From positions 1 to 64,000 of the forward strand of contig NC_015579.1 of NCBI RefSeq assembly GCF_000253255.1: a stretch of 64,000 bases of DNA, read 5' to 3'. The stretch comes from Novosphingobium sp. PP1Y (GTDB lineage: Bacteria > Pseudomonadota > Alphaproteobacteria > Sphingomonadales > Sphingomonadaceae). This document shows positions 25,619 through 34,922 of this stretch, in pieces. The translations under genes were made by a program, and so were the position numbers. Numbering within the stretch: the first letter of the stretch is position 1; every line of letters starts with the position of its first letter. The notes beneath the pieces are model-generated. The model did no database searches, had not been told where the DNA came from, and worked only from the letters and a program-made list of their open reading frames with translations.

Positions 25619-25832
25619 GGCTGCAACCGGTCATGTTATTGGCGCGCAGTGGAAATTCTGGCGATCGCTGCGTGGACTGGTTCCGCCAGGCATCATGTAC
25701 GCCCGTCCGACAGGACAGGCGGCCGTAACGGTCAAGGCCGCGTAGGCGCGGCTCAACGGCGGCACAGCGCTGAGAGTCCGATCTGGCTGGCAACTCCGGT
25801 TCGATTGGTCCTGCCGTACGTGGTTGCAATTC

Positions 25833-26402
25833 GTGCCCCCCAAAATCATCGGCCCGCATGTCCGTGACCGTTCCGCGCCATCACGTGACAGCATCGAGAA
25901 TGTCCGTATCCGGACACCGCTCGACGCAGCGTTTCGGCGTGAGAGCAGCAATCTGCTGCGCTATCTCGACAAACATGCCGGACGCGATGCGGCGCCCGAC
26001 ATCTTGCAGGAGGTCTTTACGCGCGCAGTGGCCAGTTCGCAGGCCGGCTCGCTCAGAAATCCCGCGGCATTCCTGCAGCGCATTGCGCGCAACCTGCTGA
26101 TCGATCGCTCGAGGCGGCGCAAAACCGCAGGGTGCGTGCATCTTGAGCTTGATGAGGAACTTCATGGTGCCACCTTGCCGGAACAGGAAGCGCAGTTGCA
26201 GGCAAGAGATCTGCTCAGCGCTTACGAACGCGCCGTCGATGACCTGCCGGAAAAGACCCGACGGGTTTTCCTGATGCACAGGGTAGACGAGCTGAGCTAT
26301 CGAGATATCCATGAGCAACTTGGAATCAGCATCGCGACGGTTGAATATCACATGATGAAGGCGCTGGGACACGTAGCGCGGGCGGTGGACGCCGCGCGAT
26401 GA
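25833..26402 (+). CDS. ECF sigma factor, FecI type
   Basis: About 189 residues. No ATG is available in frame near the start; GTG 25833 or TTG 25824 are the candidates, and neither has a clear ribosome-binding site. Region 2 (FRRESSNLLRYLDKHAGRDA, then DILQEVFTRAV and FLQRIARNLLIDRSRRR) and region 4 (YERAVDDLPEKTRRVFLMHR, then SYRDIHEQLGISIATVEYHM) are complete. FecI-type factors start transcription of the adjacent receptor operon after a signal passes through FecR. The stop overlaps the fecR start. Confidence 0.9.
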   Translation: MPPKIIGPHVRDRSAPSRDSIENVRIRTPLDAAFRRESSNLLRYLDKHAGRDAAPDILQEVFTRAVASSQAGSLRNPAAFLQRIARNLLIDRSRRRKTAGCVHLELDEELHGATLPEQEAQLQARDLLSAYERAVDDLPEKTRRVFLMHRVDELSYRDIHEQLGISIATVEYHMMKALGHVARAVDAAR

Positions 26403-27409
26403 ACGACAATGATAATGCCTTTCCGGGCAGGGGAGAGGCACTGAAGGACGAGGCCATCGAGTGGGTGGTGCATCTTCATGGTCCCGATGCCGCGGCATTC
26501 AAAGGCAAGTTCGAGCAATGGCGCGCGCAATCGCCTGATCACCGCCAGGCCTATGAATGGGCGATGCGCCACTTTGATGCATCCGCCATTCTCAAGGAAT
26601 CCGAGCAACATGGTATGGCAAGGAAGTCCCGGCCGCGTGTTGGACGCTGGATATTCCTGGGACTTGCTCTTGCCGCTGCTGCATCCGTCATGCTCGCGAC
26701 CTTGGGAAACCGGCAGGCAGCTGATGGGGCCAAACTCTTGCCCCATAATTCAGGCCAACAATCGGCCCTTGCGACCTCCCATGGTCAAATCCGCACTTTT
26801 GTTCTGGCCGACGGCACGTCGGTGACGCTCGATGCGCAATCGAAGCTGCTTGTCACCATGGACCCGTCGCAGCGTAGGCTCGATCTGGAGCAGGGCAGGG
26901 TGCGAGTTACAGTCGCCCGTGATGCGCGGCCTCTGACCGTTTCTGCCGGCGCCGGCGAGATCCACGCGCGCGAAGGGACGTTTGATGTCTCCTTTGGCAA
27001 GCGCAATATCCTGGTCAGCTTCATTCGTGGCAGTGGCACAATCCAGCCCAAGTCGGGATCTGTCGCATTTGCAGGTCAGCCGATGAACGCCCTCGCGGGC
27101 CAGCGCTACACTTACCACAGGTTCGATTTTGCCGGGGCCGCAAAGGTCCCCGCTGCGCCAGGTACCAATGATCGCCAGTGGCCGACTAGCTGGTTCGAGT
27201 ATCGTTCCGTGCCCTTGAGCGTGCTGATCGGTGAGGCCAATCGATACGGGCAGCAGAAAATCGTGCTCGACGATGCCGGGATCGGTGCGATTGCGGTGAC
27301 CGGTCGCTTCCATCTGACGGACACCGAAGGGTTTGCACAGCGCCTTGCCGAGTCCTTGCACCTAGACATGACCCATCGGGCAGATGCCATTCACCTGAGC
27401 CGCGAATAA
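26399..27409 (+). CDS. FecR-family anti-sigma/sensor protein
   Basis: 336 residues. The N-terminal cytoplasmic domain (DEAIEWVVHLHGPDAAAFKG, RQAYEWAMRHFDAS) binds the sigma factor, one membrane helix lies at about 82-102 (WIFLGLALAAAASVMLAT), and the periplasmic FecR domain follows (RTFVLADGTSVTLDAQSKLL). It relays receptor occupancy to the FecI-type factor. It is coupled to the sigma gene by ATGA and lies 97 bases before the receptor gene. Confidence 0.9.
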   Translation: MNDNDNAFPGRGEALKDEAIEWVVHLHGPDAAAFKGKFEQWRAQSPDHRQAYEWAMRHFDASAILKESEQHGMARKSRPRVGRWIFLGLALAAAASVMLATLGNRQAADGAKLLPHNSGQQSALATSHGQIRTFVLADGTSVTLDAQSKLLVTMDPSQRRLDLEQGRVRVTVARDARPLTVSAGAGEIHAREGTFDVSFGKRNILVSFIRGSGTIQPKSGSVAFAGQPMNALAGQRYTYHRFDFAGAAKVPAAPGTNDRQWPTSWFEYRSVPLSVLIGEANRYGQQKIVLDDAGIGAIAVTGRFHLTDTEGFAQRLAESLHLDMTHRADAIHLSRE

Positions 27410-27506
27410 TTTTTTCGGTCCTTCACTAAGGTCTCTCGTTTTCCTGCGTCGAACTTTCGCATGAGCCCGGCGTGCTGCGCGCCGAGCCAGCAACGAGGGA
27501 ACTTCG

Positions 27507-30110
27507 ATGAGGGCAAAATCGAGAATGATCGCCGCGCTTCTGGCCGGTAGCATGGTGAGCGCAAGTCCGGTCCCGGCCTGGGCGCAAACCAAAGGCCAAG
27601 CAGCGCCGGTTTATGAGTTCAATCTACCGGCTCAGGATCTGGGCGATGCTCTGCAAGCGGTCGCAAGGCGCGCCAGGCTCGAACTCTACGCTACATCCAG
27701 CGATGTGAACGGTGTTCGGGCGCCTGGGCTCAACGGCAAGATGTCAGTGCGCGAGGCGCTCGATATCCTGCTTGGAGGGACCGGACTCGAGGCCGAGATT
27801 TCCGAGGGTGCGGTGCTCATCATGAGGCCCGGTCAGCGGCGCGGTGCCGAGGCGGATGAGGTCTCGGACAAGCAGATTATCGTGACCGGTACCCATATTC
27901 GCGGAGCTATCCCGGTCGCCCCCGTTCGAACGGCGAGCCGCGAGGACATCGAGGAGCAGGGGCATTCGGATCTGGGTGATTTCATCCGGTCCATCCCGGA
28001 AAATTATACAGGAGGCCAGAACCCGACCGTTGCCGGCGGCGGGTCGCAAGGCGTGGACAACGAGAATTCCAGCTCTTCCTCCGCGCTCAATTTGCGCGGC
28101 CTCGGCCCAGCCGCGACCCTGACACTGCTCAATGGGCACAGGATGGCATACGACACGGTGTCGCAGGGCGTCGATATCTCCCAGATCCCCTTGGCTGCGA
28201 TCGACCGCATCGAGATCGTTACCGACGGATCTTCGGCGCTTTATGGTTCGGACGCGGTGGGCGGCGTTGCCAATGTCATCCTGAGACGCGACTACGAAGG
28301 CGCCTATGTCTCGGCGCGTTTGGGCGGATCGAGCGATGGCGGTAATTTCCAGCAGCAGTACGATGCCCTGACAGGCAGCCGCTGGGAGAGCGGCGGGATC
28401 ATGGTGGCAGGAAGCTTCTCCGATGTGACCGAAATCTCTGCCCGGGACCGCTCCTACACGCGCAGTCTCGACGATTCCACGACGCTCGTTCCCTGGCGGC
28501 GCCAGTACAGCCTGATCGCTGCCGGCCACCAGGATCTCACCGATCGCCTCGGCCTGGAATTCGATGCCCAGTACAACAACCGCGTGACGCAGCTGTCACA
28601 GCCGTTCACCACGACCGCGGATGTGACGACCAATGGGCTCCAATCGAGGCCCAAGGTCCAGTCTGCGACTGTATCGGCGGGCTTGCACTGGGACCTGGGG
28701 CATTCGTGGACCGTGTCGGCGACGGGCGTCTATGGTTTCAGCAACAATCACATTACGTCCCATCGCTACATAGGCGGGGCCGAGACGCTTCGCACGTGGC
28801 TCAACTACGACAACGACGTCGCGACCGGCGAAGTGACCGCCGAGGGGGCTTTGCTCGATTTGCCGGGCGGCGAGGTGCGCCTCGCTCTGGGCGCAGGCTA
28901 TCGCCACATGGGTCTTGATGTCTTTGTGCGTCAGGAAACGGGCGGGACTTCGAACATCACGAAGGACATCAGGTCCGGGCGCGAGGTCTGGTTCGGCTAC
29001 GGCGAACTCTCGCTTCCGCTCGTTGGCAAGGCCAACCGCATGCCACTCATTGAGCGGTTGCAGCTCAGTCTCGCGGCGCGATACGAGGACTATCCGGGAA
29101 CCGCGCATCTGCTGACGCCGAAGGCCGGCGTTGTCTACGAGCCGATTGAGGGGCTGACCCTGCGGGGCGCCTGGGGCAAGTCATTCAAGACACAAACGCT
29201 CTACCAACAGTACCAGTACCGGCAGGGTTCGCTCAATCCGGCAGCCTACTTTCCCGGCTCTCCCACGAACCTGCCGGTGCTGCTCGTTGCCGGCGGGAAC
29301 ATCAATCTCAAGCCGGAGAAGGCAACGACCTGGAACCTGGGCTTCAAGCTTGCGCCCAAGGCGCTGGATGGTTTCGAGCTTGAAGCGACGTGGTTTGACA
29401 TTCGCTACCGCGACCGCGTCGTCTCGCCCGTATCCAGCGTCCTCGCCATCTATACCAACCCCGTCTATGCCGACTACGTCACGCTCAATCCGTCCACTGC
29501 GCAAGTGCTCGCAGCGATCGCGGATCTCCCGCAGGGCCTCAACAACCAGACCGGCGAGCCTTTCGATCCCTCTGCGGTCGGCGCTCTGGTCGATGCCTCG
29601 TTCCAGAATGCCGCGCGCCAGCATTTGCGCGGATTTGACCTTGCAGCGCGTTATCGGATCGAACTGGGCGAGGATGAGACCGTCAAACTCGAAGGCTCGG
29701 CCAGCTACCTCAAAAGCGATCAGCGCCTGAGTGCAGGGTATCCGTTGGAAGAACTGGCGGGCACGATCTTCGATCCGCCGCACTGGCGCGGCAGGCTTGG
29801 CGCGACCTGGCACAAGGACAATGTCACGCTCTCGGCATTCGGCAACTACATCGGCGGCGTTACCGACGATCGCTTCAGCCCAATCGAACATGTGAAGTCG
29901 TTCACAACGCTCGATCTCGTCGGGCGCCTGCGCTCGCAAGCCCGAAGTGGCATCGGGCAGGGGATGGAATTGACAGTGTCGATCCAGAACCTGTTCAACG
30001 AAAAGCCGGGTACGATCCAGAACACGATCCCAGTCTATCCGCCGTACGATTCGACCAATTACTCCTCGATTGGCCGGGTCATCACTATCGCCGTTTCGAA
30101 AGTGCTGTGA
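27507..30110 (+). CDS. TonB-dependent receptor with N-terminal signalling domain
   Basis: 867 residues with a signal peptide (MIAALLAGSMVSASPVPAWA). An STN signalling domain (about 35-110, FNLPAQDLGDALQAVARRAR) is followed by the plug (about 130-250; IEIVTDGSSALYGSDAVGGV) and a 22-strand barrel ending in a terminal aromatic-like strand (VITIAVSKVL). The STN domain would contact FecR. In sphingomonad lasso-peptide loci such a receptor imports the lasso peptide, and the next gene encodes the matching isopeptidase. The stop overlaps that gene (TGATG). Confidence 0.92.
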   Translation: MRAKSRMIAALLAGSMVSASPVPAWAQTKGQAAPVYEFNLPAQDLGDALQAVARRARLELYATSSDVNGVRAPGLNGKMSVREALDILLGGTGLEAEISEGAVLIMRPGQRRGAEADEVSDKQIIVTGTHIRGAIPVAPVRTASREDIEEQGHSDLGDFIRSIPENYTGGQNPTVAGGGSQGVDNENSSSSSALNLRGLGPAATLTLLNGHRMAYDTVSQGVDISQIPLAAIDRIEIVTDGSSALYGSDAVGGVANVILRRDYEGAYVSARLGGSSDGGNFQQQYDALTGSRWESGGIMVAGSFSDVTEISARDRSYTRSLDDSTTLVPWRRQYSLIAAGHQDLTDRLGLEFDAQYNNRVTQLSQPFTTTADVTTNGLQSRPKVQSATVSAGLHWDLGHSWTVSATGVYGFSNNHITSHRYIGGAETLRTWLNYDNDVATGEVTAEGALLDLPGGEVRLALGAGYRHMGLDVFVRQETGGTSNITKDIRSGREVWFGYGELSLPLVGKANRMPLIERLQLSLAARYEDYPGTAHLLTPKAGVVYEPIEGLTLRGAWGKSFKTQTLYQQYQYRQGSLNPAAYFPGSPTNLPVLLVAGGNINLKPEKATTWNLGFKLAPKALDGFELEATWFDIRYRDRVVSPVSSVLAIYTNPVYADYVTLNPSTAQVLAAIADLPQGLNNQTGEPFDPSAVGALVDASFQNAARQHLRGFDLAARYRIELGEDETVKLEGSASYLKSDQRLSAGYPLEELAGTIFDPPHWRGRLGATWHKDNVTLSAFGNYIGGVTDDRFSPIEHVKSFTTLDLVGRLRSQARSGIGQGMELTVSIQNLFNEKPGTIQNTIPVYPPYDSTNYSSIGRVITIAVSKVL

Positions 30111-32260
30111 TGAAGCGCACGGCATTTTTGATTGTAGGAGCCACGGCGAGCCTTTGCCTGACCTCTGATGCCAAGGCCGCACAGGGTCAGGGACATTGCG
30201 CAGCGGCGCTCCTGCCTGATGACGGTCACGCCGAAGTCCGAAGCCTTCGGGCAGAAGATCTGGTGCGCCTGCGCGATATGGGTGCGAGCTACGAGGTGCC
30301 GCCGTGGGCCGACATGGTACCTGCCGAGAGCCAATCGATCGCGCTTTCTCCGGACGGCACGAAACTCGCCTTTTCGATAAGGCGCGGCAATCCGGACACG
30401 AACGATTTCTGCCTTGGCATCTTCGTTCTCGATCTGGTCGGCAATACCAGGCCCATCATGATCGACGAGGGCGGGGAGCTCATTCGCCTGAAGAGCGAGT
30501 TTCGGGGGAAGGCAGGCTATCCGACCGGGATCGCCGTGAGCCGCCTCCCGCGCTGGACGCCTGACGGAAAAGCGGTGTTGTTCCTCAAGCAGGTGGACGG
30601 GGTCGCGCAGGTCTGGCGCGCGGCCGGCGATGGATCGGGCAGCAGGCCCGTTACCCATAGCCAAGACGATGTTCTCGACTTTCGCATCGGCGGGGACGGA
30701 CATTCGATAATCTACAAGACGCAGCCGGGCCTACGCGCCGGCCTCAAATCCATCGGGCGAGAAGGGCGGGAAGGTTTTCATTACGATGATCGCTTCGCGC
30801 CCATGGCAAGCAACCGTCCTTTTGTCCCGGGACCGCTGCCTTATCGCACATGGGTTCAGGCCGACGGACCGGATGCGCGGGGCCGGCAAGCGAGCAGCGA
30901 GCAGCGAGCGCTGTTTGAACCGGGCCCAGCCGCGCCGCCGGGAACTGTCGCACAGGCAGTCTCGCGGCGCGGCGATTATGCCTGGCTCACGGTTCAAGGC
31001 AAACACTTCCCGCCGCGCCTGACCTTGAGGGCGATGCTGCGCGATGGGCGCAAGATGACTTGCACCTCTGCGGCTTGCGATCGGTCCGTATCGCAGTTCT
31101 GGTGGAGCAGTGAAGGTGGTCTTCGCTTCATGCGGCGCGAGGGTTGGGACCGCGAAGCCACGGCGATCTATGAATGGCAGCCGGGTTCAGGAGAGCCGCG
31201 ACGCCTGTTTCTGACCAACGATCTGCTCGCCAGCTGCATTCCTGTAGATGAGGGTCTCATCTGTCTGCGCGAGGCGAGCAATCGGCCTCGCTACATCTCC
31301 AGGATCGCGCTACCCTCGGGCAAGTCGACCCGGCTCTATGACCCCAATCCTGAATTCCGCAGGCTGCAGTTAGGCAAGGTCGAACGGCTGCACTGGCGCA
31401 ATGCCGACGGGTTCGAAGTCTTCGGCGACCTGGTCCTTCCCGTCGGGTACAAGCAAGGTCAGCGATACCCGCTTGTCGTGGTGCAATACGAATCGCGCGG
31501 GTTCCTGCGCGGCGGGACGGGCGATGATTACCCGATCCAGCTTTTTGCCGCGCATGGCTTTGCCGTGTTGAGCTTTGATCGTCCGATCGACTACGGAACG
31601 ACCGTTGGTGCAAAGACCGTGTCCGAGGCGCAAGCTGCCAATGACAAGGATTTTGCCGACAGACGAAGCGTGCAGTCCGCTCTCGAGACCGGAATTGGGA
31701 TGCTCGTGAAGCGCGGCATTGTCGACCCGGCGCGTATCGGCATTACCGGACTGAGCGACGGGGCTTCGACCGGCCAGTTTGCCCTCATCAACTCTGACCT
31801 GTTCAAGGCTGCGGCTTTCAGTTCGTGCTGCTGGGATTCCTCGCTTGCCATCAGCGTGGGGCCGGGCGCCATGCCGACTTTTGCCGATACCTATCCCAGC
31901 GTGCTCAGCGATGACGATCCGGTCTGGAATCCGGTTTCGATCGCCAGGAATGCTGCGCGCCTAGATGTGCCGATTCTGTTCCAGATTTCCGATGGGGAAC
32001 TGCTGAGTACCTTGACTGGCTACACCGCGCTTCGCGATCATCATCAGCCCGCGGATATGTACGTTTATCCTGGGGAATATCACATCAAATGGCAGCCGGC
32101 GCACCGCCTTGCGATCTACAGGCGCAGCCTTGCCTGGTTTGAGTTCTGGTTGGGAAGCGACGGCCCGATCGATGCACCCGATGACGAGTTGGAACGCTGG
32201 GATGATTTACGCCGGGAGAAGGCTGGCAAGGGCAAAGCAACTCAGCGAGCTCCTGAATGA
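30107..32260 (+). CDS. Lasso peptide isopeptidase (AtxE2-like, S9 family)
   Basis: 717 residues with a signal peptide (residues 1-24). The N-terminal two thirds look like a beta-propeller, and the C-terminal part is an alpha/beta-hydrolase with the nucleophile in GLSDGAS (Ser near 549) and a His in GEYHIKW near 655. Atx-type isopeptidases cut the macrolactam bond and linearise the lasso peptide after uptake, in the periplasm. Placement directly after the TonB receptor and opposite the lasso cyclase genes makes this role far more likely than a general peptidase. Confidence 0.87.
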   Translation: MMKRTAFLIVGATASLCLTSDAKAAQGQGHCAAALLPDDGHAEVRSLRAEDLVRLRDMGASYEVPPWADMVPAESQSIALSPDGTKLAFSIRRGNPDTNDFCLGIFVLDLVGNTRPIMIDEGGELIRLKSEFRGKAGYPTGIAVSRLPRWTPDGKAVLFLKQVDGVAQVWRAAGDGSGSRPVTHSQDDVLDFRIGGDGHSIIYKTQPGLRAGLKSIGREGREGFHYDDRFAPMASNRPFVPGPLPYRTWVQADGPDARGRQASSEQRALFEPGPAAPPGTVAQAVSRRGDYAWLTVQGKHFPPRLTLRAMLRDGRKMTCTSAACDRSVSQFWWSSEGGLRFMRREGWDREATAIYEWQPGSGEPRRLFLTNDLLASCIPVDEGLICLREASNRPRYISRIALPSGKSTRLYDPNPEFRRLQLGKVERLHWRNADGFEVFGDLVLPVGYKQGQRYPLVVVQYESRGFLRGGTGDDYPIQLFAAHGFAVLSFDRPIDYGTTVGAKTVSEAQAANDKDFADRRSVQSALETGIGMLVKRGIVDPARIGITGLSDGASTGQFALINSDLFKAAAFSSCCWDSSLAISVGPGAMPTFADTYPSVLSDDDPVWNPVSIARNAARLDVPILFQISDGELLSTLTGYTALRDHHQPADMYVYPGEYHIKWQPAHRLAIYRRSLAWFEFWLGSDGPIDAPDDELERWDDLRREKAGKGKATQRAPE

Positions 32261-32314
32261 CATTATTGAATGGTTCGGTCATCCGCATGTCAGATTAAGT
32301 CCAAACTTCTACAA

Positions 32315-34069
32315 TCAATGCGACTGCCAATGACCGATCCAGGCTTCGGCTTCGAGCAATTCGAGAATGCGCACCTGGTCAGCGCCCCAATTTGGCTTGG
32401 CATCGCTGAGCCGCTGCTCGAGTGCGCTTCGATCGACAATGCCATGGCTTGCCAGAGCCCCATCAAGCAGACGTTCGCGCATGGTCTCGCGGAAGTGCTC
32501 CAGGATCTGCGTCCCAAAGCCATCGGGTCCGCCTTTCGAGACGCGATCGGTGACCGATGGAGGCATCAGATCTCGGAAGGCTTCGCGTGCGACCGATCGA
32601 TTCTGGCCGTTTCGGCACCACATCCAGGAAGGGATCGCAAGGCAGGCCTCAAGGACCGGTTGCGACATCAGCGGGTTGATTACGGCCACATCGCCGAGTT
32701 GTCCGCTCCCGTCGAGGTGTCGCTGAATTCTGAGCAGAGAGGCAATATGGGCGGCCTTGCCGGGGAGGGCTCCGTCTGGCGCATCGAGCCAGGGATGGGT
32801 AAGCGCCGTCGCGTCGAGTTGGGCGAGAGCATCCCTGCTCAAGAACCGCCGGTTGGGACGCCAGCGATACGCCCGCGGGCGACACAGGATTCGTATTGCT
32901 GCCTGCCAGGCCTCGCGAAGGCTGCATCCTGTCAGCTGGCAGACGTCCTTGCTCGTGTGCCAAACGGCCGATGACAGACCCTCATGCAGCAGCCTGTCGG
33001 CAATGGCGCCGGCGGATTGCGAGAAGCCGAAAACGTTGTCCCCGCCATTGCCGGTCATAAATGCGGTGACGCCATGTTCGCTGGCTATCCGCGACATAGC
33101 GGCATTGTAACCTTGCGCAATGATGCGGCCGGTAGGACGCGGCATGTGAGGGCGTGCAGGTCGGTCAAGGCAGATATCGGCAAGGTCGTAGTGGGCCTCG
33201 ACGAGTTCCATGCCCAAATGATCACAAATCTTGCGCGCAAAGTGTCGCTCGTCGCCTTCGGCATCTTTTGTTGCAAGCGTGGCGCACAGGGCTGGGGGCG
33301 TTGAGCGGCGCAAGCAGGTGGCGAGGATCGAGGAATCGAGACCCCCAGAAACGCCGAGGAGAACCGGACCTGCCGCGCTGGCCCAGGCAACTGCCGTATT
33401 CTGCAAGGCGCGGCGTAGTTGTTCGACATGGTCTTCAAACGTCACGGCACTGTTGATCATGACATGGTCCCAGGGGGACCAGGTCGGCACCACCCTGCAA
33501 CCGTTGGCATCAATGACAAGGCTCGTCCCGGGAGCGAGTTCCTCAATCCCCTCCAAGGCTGTTTGCGGCGAGGGCAGATCTGCGCGGAAGAGACAGTCTG
33601 CGACATTGTTCATCGCGACGCTGGGCCTGGGAATGCTGGCATGTTTCATCGCCGCAATGCTCGAGGCCATGAGAACCCCGCCGGAAGTATGCGTATAGAG
33701 GCAAGGCATGGCGGCGCTGGGATCACGCGTGACGAGCAGTTCGTCGCTGCGCTGGCGCACGGCAAGATAAGCGCCCCAGTACTCATGCAAGAGCCTTGCA
33801 AGCGAACCGGTTCGCAATTCTTGTGCGGTCTTCGCATCGAGTCCGTTGCAGCGCTCGGGCGGACCATAGCGGGCAAATATGCTGCCCAGCACGGCGTGAG
33901 TGGGTGCCGTGCTCTCGGCTATGAACGGACAGGAATCACTGACGAAGATGGCGATGGGCCCGCCAATCGTGATGCGTTGCCATCCGGTACGTTCGGCGAT
34001 GTGGCGAGCCCACTGATCAAGCAGTTCCGGCTCGCGAAATACCGCGATCAGGAATTCCAGGCCGCTCAC
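32315..34069 (-). CDS. Lasso peptide macrolactam synthetase (C protein)
   Basis: 584 residues of the asparagine-synthetase fold. The glutaminase-like N-terminal half lacks the catalytic Cys1 (starts MSGLEFLIAV), as in lasso cyclases. The ATP-binding motif SGGLDSS is at 241-247. A lasso C protein activates the ring Asp/Glu of the core as an AMP ester and joins it to the Gly1 amine. It overlaps the B gene by ATGA and converges with the isopeptidase gene, with only 54 bases between the stops and no clear terminator. Confidence 0.92.
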   Translation of the reverse strand: MSGLEFLIAVFREPELLDQWARHIAERTGWQRITIGGPIAIFVSDSCPFIAESTAPTHAVLGSIFARYGPPERCNGLDAKTAQELRTGSLARLLHEYWGAYLAVRQRSDELLVTRDPSAAMPCLYTHTSGGVLMASSIAAMKHASIPRPSVAMNNVADCLFRADLPSPQTALEGIEELAPGTSLVIDANGCRVVPTWSPWDHVMINSAVTFEDHVEQLRRALQNTAVAWASAAGPVLLGVSGGLDSSILATCLRRSTPPALCATLATKDAEGDERHFARKICDHLGMELVEAHYDLADICLDRPARPHMPRPTGRIIAQGYNAAMSRIASEHGVTAFMTGNGGDNVFGFSQSAGAIADRLLHEGLSSAVWHTSKDVCQLTGCSLREAWQAAIRILCRPRAYRWRPNRRFLSRDALAQLDATALTHPWLDAPDGALPGKAAHIASLLRIQRHLDGSGQLGDVAVINPLMSQPVLEACLAIPSWMWCRNGQNRSVAREAFRDLMPPSVTDRVSKGGPDGFGTQILEHFRETMRERLLDGALASHGIVDRSALEQRLSDAKPNWGADQVRILELLEAEAWIGHWQSH

Positions 34070-34734
34070 AGGACGAAGATCGGTTGATAGGTTCGCACAT
34101 TCTCATAATGGTCATTGAGGACCACCGGCCCGTCCTGGCACCAGCAATGCGCCCCAAACGGGTTTATGCGGACGCCGATGATCAGGCGTGGCGTATATCC
34201 CAGCCTGCGGCTCAGCCAGACGAAGGCGAGCGTGTGAGGGAGGCAATTGCCATCCTTGCCCATGAGGACCTGTACACGCTGGAACGCCCCGGCGAGGTGA
34301 TCGAGCATCTGTGTGCTCGGTGGTTGCAGCTTGTGGGGGTGGTTGTGTCCGATGTACGCAAGAAGCCAGTGAAGCGGACAAAGCCTGACGAGCAACTTGG
34401 CTGAAAAGCAGGCGATTGCGACCTGCAGCAGCAACAGCGCCGGAATGGGAACTGAATTGCTATCGGGCGCGTGATCGGATGTTGCAGCGGGAAAAGGCTG
34501 GAACTCCTGCACACTGACGATGCCTTTCAAGGCTAACAGATCATCCATGCCAGTTTTGAGTGCGGCGAGCTCGTCGGGGGTGACAGTACCCATGACGCAA
34601 TCGCCGATGGCCGAGACAAACGACGTGTTCAGCTTTTCAGGCAATGCAAAATACCGGTTCGCCCGAATATCGAGAAACACAGCGCGGGTGCCCACGAGGC
34701 AGAAATGGACAGAGGACAAGGGCGGCACAACCAT
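34066..34734 (-). CDS. Lasso peptide leader-binding protease (fused B1-B2)
   Basis: 222 residues from the ATG at 34734. An in-frame ATG at 34785 overlaps the precursor stop (TGATG) but would translate a strong hairpin, so the shorter start is preferred. Residues about 5-75 form the PqqD-like leader-recognition (RRE) domain (SVHFCLVGTRAVFLDIRANR). The rest is a transglutaminase-like peptidase with Cys164 (DGNCLPHTLAF), His196 (PFGAHCWCQDG) and Asp208 (VVLND). It binds the leader and cuts after the Thr-Arg end. Confidence 0.9.
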   Translation of the reverse strand: MVVPPLSSVHFCLVGTRAVFLDIRANRYFALPEKLNTSFVSAIGDCVMGTVTPDELAALKTGMDDLLALKGIVSVQEFQPFPAATSDHAPDSNSVPIPALLLLQVAIACFSAKLLVRLCPLHWLLAYIGHNHPHKLQPPSTQMLDHLAGAFQRVQVLMGKDGNCLPHTLAFVWLSRRLGYTPRLIIGVRINPFGAHCWCQDGPVVLNDHYENVRTYQPIFVL

Positions 34735-34751
34735 GATGCAAAGACCGAGAA

Positions 34752-34777
34752 GGTGCGCGCGCCATAGCGCGCGCACC
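34752..34777 (-). promoter_or_regulatory. Strong hairpin between precursor and B genes
   Basis: GGTGCGCGCGC at 34752-34762 pairs perfectly with GCGCGCGCACC at 34767-34777 (4-base loop). It starts 7 bases after the precursor stop codon. No T-run follows. A stem of this kind could protect the precursor transcript and reduce read-through, so that precursor mRNA exceeds enzyme mRNA, as often seen in lasso loci. Confidence 0.6.
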
Positions 34778-34784
34778 CATCGCA

Positions 34785-34922
34785 TCAGTCGTCGGTGAGG
34801 CCAAGAGCAGCACGTTGGCCGCCCTGCTGGTCTTCGAGTGCACCCACGATGCCGCGGGTTTCTTCAGTCACCGAGCCGAGATCGACGACTTTGTCTTCGA
34901 GGGTATCAATGGTCTTTTCCAT
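34785..34922 (-). CDS. Lasso peptide precursor (A peptide)
   Basis: 45 codons from the ATG at 34922, chosen because GGAG lies 6 bases upstream; in-frame ATGs at 34934 and 34952 have weaker signals. The 23-residue leader ends DLGSVTEETR with the conserved Thr at -2 and the LG pair used by the recognition domain; ETR before Gly resembles the astexin leader. The core has 22 residues: ring GIVGALED with Gly1 joined to Asp8 (Glu7 less likely), then the tail QQGGQRAALGLTDD. It is the first gene of the A-B-C unit. The pattern match is strong, but the product has not been observed. Confidence 0.85.
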   Translation of the reverse strand: MEKTIDTLEDKVVDLGSVTEETRGIVGALEDQQGGQRAALGLTDD

